This document shows positions 34,389 to 37,560 of a stretch of DNA of 37,560 nt, one piece after another; within the stretch, counting starts at the first letter, position 1, and every line of letters starts with the position of its first letter. The notes beneath the pieces were generated by a model. That model saw only the letters and a list, made by a program, of their open reading frames with translations. It did no database searches and was not told the origin of the DNA. The translations under genes and the position numbers were made by a program. Location of the stretch: NCBI GenBank assembly GCA_029252405.1, contig JAQXBM010000093.1, positions 1 to 37,560 of the forward strand, read 5' to 3'. The stretch is from Crocinitomicaceae bacterium (GTDB taxonomy: Bacteria > Bacteroidota > Bacteroidia > Flavobacteriales_D > Crocinitomicaceae).

Positions 34389-34886
34389 ATGAAATACACG
34401 AATCGCATTCTCGTTTTTGGACTTATTCTCTCTGCAGCGGCGGGCTTGCAGTCATGCAAAACAACTGAAGAGATTCCAGAAGAAAAGCCGACAGAAGTTG
34501 TTTCGGAACAAACGAATTTCCCTATTAAAACGATTTCTGAAGGATACCTAACAGGAAACGAGGAAGAAGGAATAGGTGAGGGTGGAATGGTCATCAATTC
34601 ACAAGCTGATTGGGATGCTTTAACCACTAAAATGAATTCCGTTAACGAGGCAATTGAACCACAAACGGTTGATTTCAGTAAAGTGACGGTTTTGGCATTT
34701 TTCGATCAAATGAGAGGTTCGGGAGGGTATACGGTTGATATTGTTTCGGTCAAGAAAGATGGAAACAAGCTCGTGGCTACAGTCAAAAAAACGGTTCCCA
34801 AGGAAGATGCGATTGAAATAATGACGCAGCCCTTCATGATTGGGTTTATTGATAAAACGGACCTACCAATCCTTTTTGTTGATTAA
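34389..34886 (+). CDS. PrcB-like protease-associated lipoprotein
   Basis: A 165-residue lipoprotein. The signal peptide ends in the lipobox LQSC, giving lipidated C23. Residues about 96-163 match the PrcB_C domain: KVTVLAFFDQMRGSGGYTVDIVSVKK with the conserved GGY (112-114), then a strand pair ending in IMTQPFMIGFIDKTDLPILF. In Treponema denticola PrcB is a lipoprotein that binds and stabilises the subtilisin-type protease PrtP (dentilisin). Here the gene is divergent from a large subtilisin-type protease, which suggests a similar pairing. That is inference; PrcB_C domains also occur without proteases. Confidence 0.72.
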   Translation: MKYTNRILVFGLILSAAAGLQSCKTTEEIPEEKPTEVVSEQTNFPIKTISEGYLTGNEEEGIGEGGMVINSQADWDALTTKMNSVNEAIEPQTVDFSKVTVLAFFDQMRGSGGYTVDIVSVKKDGNKLVATVKKTVPKEDAIEIMTQPFMIGFIDKTDLPILFVD

Positions 34887-34894
34887 TTAAGTCG

Positions 34895-35506
34895 CTAAAG
34901 CTTCAGTCCCGCGCTGCTCGAGGCGTGTAAATTCCATTTTAAACCGATTCCGTTGTTGCTCAACTCGATATTTTTGATCAAAGGATTCAATGACTTTTTG
35001 CGGTGCCTGTTGTGAATGAAGTAGGCTGTCATGTCAAATACGAGAAGAAATCCTCCCTGAAGAATTAAACCATTTCCGAATCCATTGAATTGATCTTGCT
35101 TTTCGAGATTCGTGTTCGCGGCGCTTCGGAGCAGCAGGCCGCTGGAAATGTAGGCGATATCCAATCCAGAGTTGATTAAGAAAATCTTTTCCGTTTTCTG
35201 TTGCGCAGATTGTGTCTCAAAGAATCCGATTTCTGGATTGTCACGCTTCGCTTTGATGTATCCAGGAATTGCAAGGGCGATATTCACAGTATTCCACATC
35301 ACGTTCATTTGGTGGAAAGATTTCATTTCTTCGTTTGGAGCCGTTGCCCATCCAATTCCACTGCCAACGATGTTGAGGCTTGCCCATGAACCCAGTCCGA
35401 TCATCAGGTGTTGATCCGTTTTCAATCGATCTTTGTTGAAGTCAATCAGGCTTTGAGAGAAACAAATTGAAGGGATAAAAACGGAGAGAAGGAGAAGCTT
35501 TTTCAT
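34895..35506 (-). CDS. DUF6992-like membrane-associated protein
   Basis: A 203-residue protein with a signal peptide (ending ICFSQ). The segments FNKDRLKTDQHLMIGLGSWA and SFHQMNVMWNTVNIALA with about four hydrophobic stretches resemble the DUF6992 family of Bacteroidota, named here from memory. The conserved HQMN and WN residues suggest a functional site, but no role is known to me. It converges with the PrcB-like gene, with 8 bp between the two stops. Confidence 0.65.
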   Translation of the reverse strand: MKKLLLLSVFIPSICFSQSLIDFNKDRLKTDQHLMIGLGSWASLNIVGSGIGWATAPNEEMKSFHQMNVMWNTVNIALAIPGYIKAKRDNPEIGFFETQSAQQKTEKIFLINSGLDIAYISSGLLLRSAANTNLEKQDQFNGFGNGLILQGGFLLVFDMTAYFIHNRHRKKSLNPLIKNIELSNNGIGLKWNLHASSSAGLKL

Positions 35507-35539
35507 GAGATCAAGTTACGGATAATTTGCTCCAATGAA

Positions 35540-36610
35540 CTAGTCAAACAGAAACAGCTGCCCGCCTGACGGTCTTCGAAACAAATCGGTTCTCAACTTT
35601 GACGATTTTGAATTAGGGAAATATTTCCGCTTTGCCAATGCTCGCTGCCTTCTGATGTTCAAAGCGAACGCTCCCGTTCCTTTCATGCGATCCCCAAAGG
35701 TTGAACTTCCGCTCTTGCCTCCATGGATGTCTCGTACTTGATTCATTACTTTTTGAGCCCGGTCTGGGTAGTGATGATTGACCCATTGTTCGAAAATTTT
35801 TTCGTTGGGTCCCATGAGTCGAACCACATGCGAATGAAAACTAGCAGCTCCTCTTTCTGAGGCTGCTTTTGCGATGGCTAAAATTTCGTGGTCATTCAAT
35901 GCGGGAATAATGGGGGAGGCCATCACATTCACAGGAACGTTGATATTGGCTAACTTCTCGACTAAATCAAGCTTTCGTTTCGCCGTGGCGGTTCTAGGTT
36001 CTAACTTTCTTCGCAGTTCTTCATCTAGGGTGGTAATGCTCAAATTAACCCCAATTAGGTTCAAGTCGGCGAGTTCTTCAATTACATCCAAATCGCGATT
36101 CATCAACACATTTTTTGTGATGATTCCTACCGGGTTTCGGTATTCCAGAAATACTTTTAGGAGTTCCCGAGTCAACCCGAACTTTTTATCCGCAGGCTGA
36201 TAGCAATCCGTATTTCCAGAAAGCACAATTGGTCTTGGAACCCAGCTTTTTTTGTCCAGTGTTTTTCTCAACAGGTCTGGCGCATTCTTTTTTACGAGAA
36301 TCACTTGCTCGAAATCCAGTCCGGCGCTCAGTCCCCAAAATTCATGGGTGGGTCGCGCATAGCAATAGGTACAGCCGTGCTCGCAACCTTGATAAGGATT
36401 TAAGGAGTAATCCATTCCAACGTCTGGACTCGTTACTTTGTTGACAACCGATTTTGGAAAAATGTCTACGTACTTCGTTCTGGCGGCTTCGTCGAGAGGA
36501 ACATCCATGCCATCCTTGTCATCATCTGAATAGGAATGCTTTTCGAACCTGTTTGTGGGATTGTATCCAGATCCTCTTCCTGAAAATTTTGGTTCGTCGT
36601 CGTGATTCAT
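35540..36610 (-). CDS. PA0069-family radical SAM protein
   Basis: A 356-residue radical SAM enzyme. The 4Fe-4S cluster site is C76, C80 and C83 in YQGCEHGCTYCYARPTHEF. The N-terminal GRGSGYNPTNRFE and the HEFWGL segment after the cluster are typical of the PA0069 group, which is related to spore photoproduct lyase-like proteins. SGNTDCYQPADKK and the C-terminal GPNEKIFEQWVNHHYPDRAQKV fit too. The reaction is not known. No signal peptide; cytoplasmic. It stands alone, 33 bp downstream on the minus strand from the neighbouring gene's start, with its own upstream region. Confidence 0.9.
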   Translation of the reverse strand: MNHDDEPKFSGRGSGYNPTNRFEKHSYSDDDKDGMDVPLDEAARTKYVDIFPKSVVNKVTSPDVGMDYSLNPYQGCEHGCTYCYARPTHEFWGLSAGLDFEQVILVKKNAPDLLRKTLDKKSWVPRPIVLSGNTDCYQPADKKFGLTRELLKVFLEYRNPVGIITKNVLMNRDLDVIEELADLNLIGVNLSITTLDEELRRKLEPRTATAKRKLDLVEKLANINVPVNVMASPIIPALNDHEILAIAKAASERGAASFHSHVVRLMGPNEKIFEQWVNHHYPDRAQKVMNQVRDIHGGKSGSSTFGDRMKGTGAFALNIRRQRALAKRKYFPNSKSSKLRTDLFRRPSGGQLFLFD

Positions 36611-36701
36611 GATGTAAATATCCTAATTAAAACCGAATAACGATTAGATTTTAACCTGATTTTGATTAATTAGTAATCGAAACTCATTGTGTGAAATGAT
36701 G

Positions 36702-36745
36702 TCGGACCTCGGCACTTCGGCAGGCGCAGTGACCGCCTCGGCCCT
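36702..36745. repeat. GC-rich REP-like palindrome
   Basis: Within an AT-rich intergenic region, this segment is strongly GC-rich. AGGCG (36722-36726) and CGCCT (36734-36738) form a stem around CAGTGAC, extended by GGC and GCC with a bulge. From memory, 'GGCAGGCxCAGTGACCGCCT'-like elements occur between genes in Bacteroidota. Probably a dispersed repetitive element rather than a gene-specific signal. Confidence 0.5.
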
Positions 36746-36851
36746 CAGTTTTGGTTTCGGAAAATCGGAAAATCAGATAATCTATCTGGCACGGTCTTCG
36801 TAACCTACTCATCAACATCAGTTATAAAGTTGAACATCAAAACATGGAACT

Positions 36852-37310
36852 ATGAAGTATTTAGCAGCAATTTTTTGTTTGGGAATGATTGGATTTGCAC
36901 AGGCACAGTCCACTTCGCGAGATGTAGAAATTTACGAGCGATATGAAAATGGCGAGCTCGTTGAGCAACGACAAAGCGCTACCGAAAACGGTGTTCCAAT
37001 CGAAAACTTTGATTTTGAAAAGGCAAAACGCGATATGCAATTGAAATCTGCGGAAATGGAGCAGAAAATGGAGGGCATGCAAAAGCGCATGGAACTTAAA
37101 CTCCAGGAAATGCAAAGCAAGATGCAGTTGAAGCAACAAGAAATGAAGCAGCGCATGACTGATTTCGAAAAGCGCTCTGACGAAATGCACAAACGCATGG
37201 ATCAAAAGATGAAGGAGATGGATTCTAAAAGCAACAAGCTTGAAGAACAACCTTCAAAAGTGGAAAAACCAGTTGTCGGTGAGAGTAATCAGAATGTGAA
37301 GTTTACGTAG
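36852..37310 (+). CDS. Met-rich coiled-coil secreted protein
   Basis: A 152-residue protein with signal peptide MKYLAAIFCLGMIGFAQAQ. Residues about 52-133 form one long coiled coil rich in Met, Lys, Gln and Glu, with heptad-like repeats (KSAEMEQKMEGMQKRMELKL, LQEMQSKMQLKQQEMKQRM, DEMHKRMDQKMKEMDSK). A short polar tail follows. The mature protein is probably periplasmic and oligomeric. No family is recognised. Similar small Met-rich coiled-coil proteins can be copper binding or spacer proteins, but nothing here proves it. The gene follows a REP-like element and converges with the last gene. Confidence 0.7.
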   Translation: MKYLAAIFCLGMIGFAQAQSTSRDVEIYERYENGELVEQRQSATENGVPIENFDFEKAKRDMQLKSAEMEQKMEGMQKRMELKLQEMQSKMQLKQQEMKQRMTDFEKRSDEMHKRMDQKMKEMDSKSNKLEEQPSKVEKPVVGESNQNVKFT

Positions 37311-37334
37311 TGAACGAAGCCCAACTAAACGTTA

Positions 37335-37560
37335 TCATTCAAAAATAATTCGCCCGGTGAAATGCGTTGTTTCTGTTTGAATTTGATACAAATAGACTCC
37401 TTTCAGTTCTGCTAAATGAAGTTCGTGCTTACCCGAAACGAGTTCTTCTTCAAAGACCATTCGACCCTTGAGATCTAGGAACCTTAACTTTGAATCGGAA
37501 GAAACTACTACTATTAAACTTCCGTTCGAAGGGTTCGGATAAACGCTCACCAACAACTGG
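37335..37560 (-). CDS. T9SS-secreted protein, C-terminal part (5' end outside window)
   Basis: The frame is open to the right edge. The visible 74 residues form a type A T9SS sorting domain: VSVYPNPSNGSLIVVV, LRFLDLKGRMVFEEEL and AELKGVYLYQIQ, ending RIIFE. The catalytic or binding part of the protein is outside the window. The TTG codons near 37556 are internal and are not starts. Convergent with the coiled-coil gene, 24 bp apart. Confidence 0.85.
   Translation of the reverse strand, partial: QLLVSVYPNPSNGSLIVVVSSDSKLRFLDLKGRMVFEEELVSGKHELHLAELKGVYLYQIQTETTHFTGRIIFE

Noticed and set aside
36861-37250. Minus-strand frame with Leu/His/Phe repeats
   Set aside because: Antisense shadow of the Met/Lys/Glu-rich coiled coil gene, which has a signal peptide and a normal start.

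Overview
The window is a bacterial chromosome segment that reads as Bacteroidota, order Flavobacteriales. Four things point there. The core genes have flavobacterial relatives. Five genes, including both cut by the window edges, end in type IX secretion (T9SS) sorting domains with the 'YPNP' entry motif. Promoters have the Bacteroidota form TTG-N19-TAnnTTTG. There is almost no Shine-Dalgarno signal before starts. A Cryomorphaceae or Crocinitomicaceae relative is plausible, but that is a guess. No tRNA, rRNA, CRISPR array, insertion sequence or prophage was seen.

Layout. Positions 1-396 are the tail of a T9SS-secreted protein. Positions 680-8470 are a housekeeping run on the plus strand: rimP-nusA-infB, tatA, gatA and a LysM lytic transglycosylase. 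A strong promoter and a terminator-like hairpin lie in the rimP leader. Positions 8520-12520 hold envelope genes: a DUF4837 lipoprotein, GT2 and GT9 glycosyltransferases, a UbiA-like membrane protein and a DUF6122-like membrane protein. Positions 12600-17250 carry a T9SS subtilase, an alpha/beta hydrolase, radA on the minus strand and a membrane protein with an HExxH motif.

Positions 17244-23389 are a minus-strand accessory cluster. In order of transcription it encodes a nucleoside hydrolase, a DUF1254/DUF1214 protein, a sulfatase, a 92-residue carboxypeptidase-regulatory-like domain, a DUF4255 (Pvc16_N) protein and a small basic secreted protein. Pvc16-type proteins normally cap contractile injection particles, but no sheath, tube, baseplate or ATPase gene is present here. 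The three enzymes all lack signal peptides. This is the best candidate in the window for an undescribed system.

Positions 23480-30430 mix a GNAT acetyltransferase, an unknown secreted protein, a CBM9 plus GHL10 glycoside-hydrolase-like protein, a T9SS cyanophycinase-like peptidase, a small lipoprotein and a PqiA-family membrane protein. Positions 30527-34886 hold a 1197-residue T9SS subtilase with its own terminator, divergent from a PrcB-like lipoprotein. This resembles the dentilisin protease/PrcB pairing of Treponema. The window ends with a DUF6992-like protein, a PA0069-type radical SAM protein, a Met-rich coiled-coil secreted protein and the tail of another T9SS protein. Three short palindromic REP-like elements are scattered through non-coding DNA.
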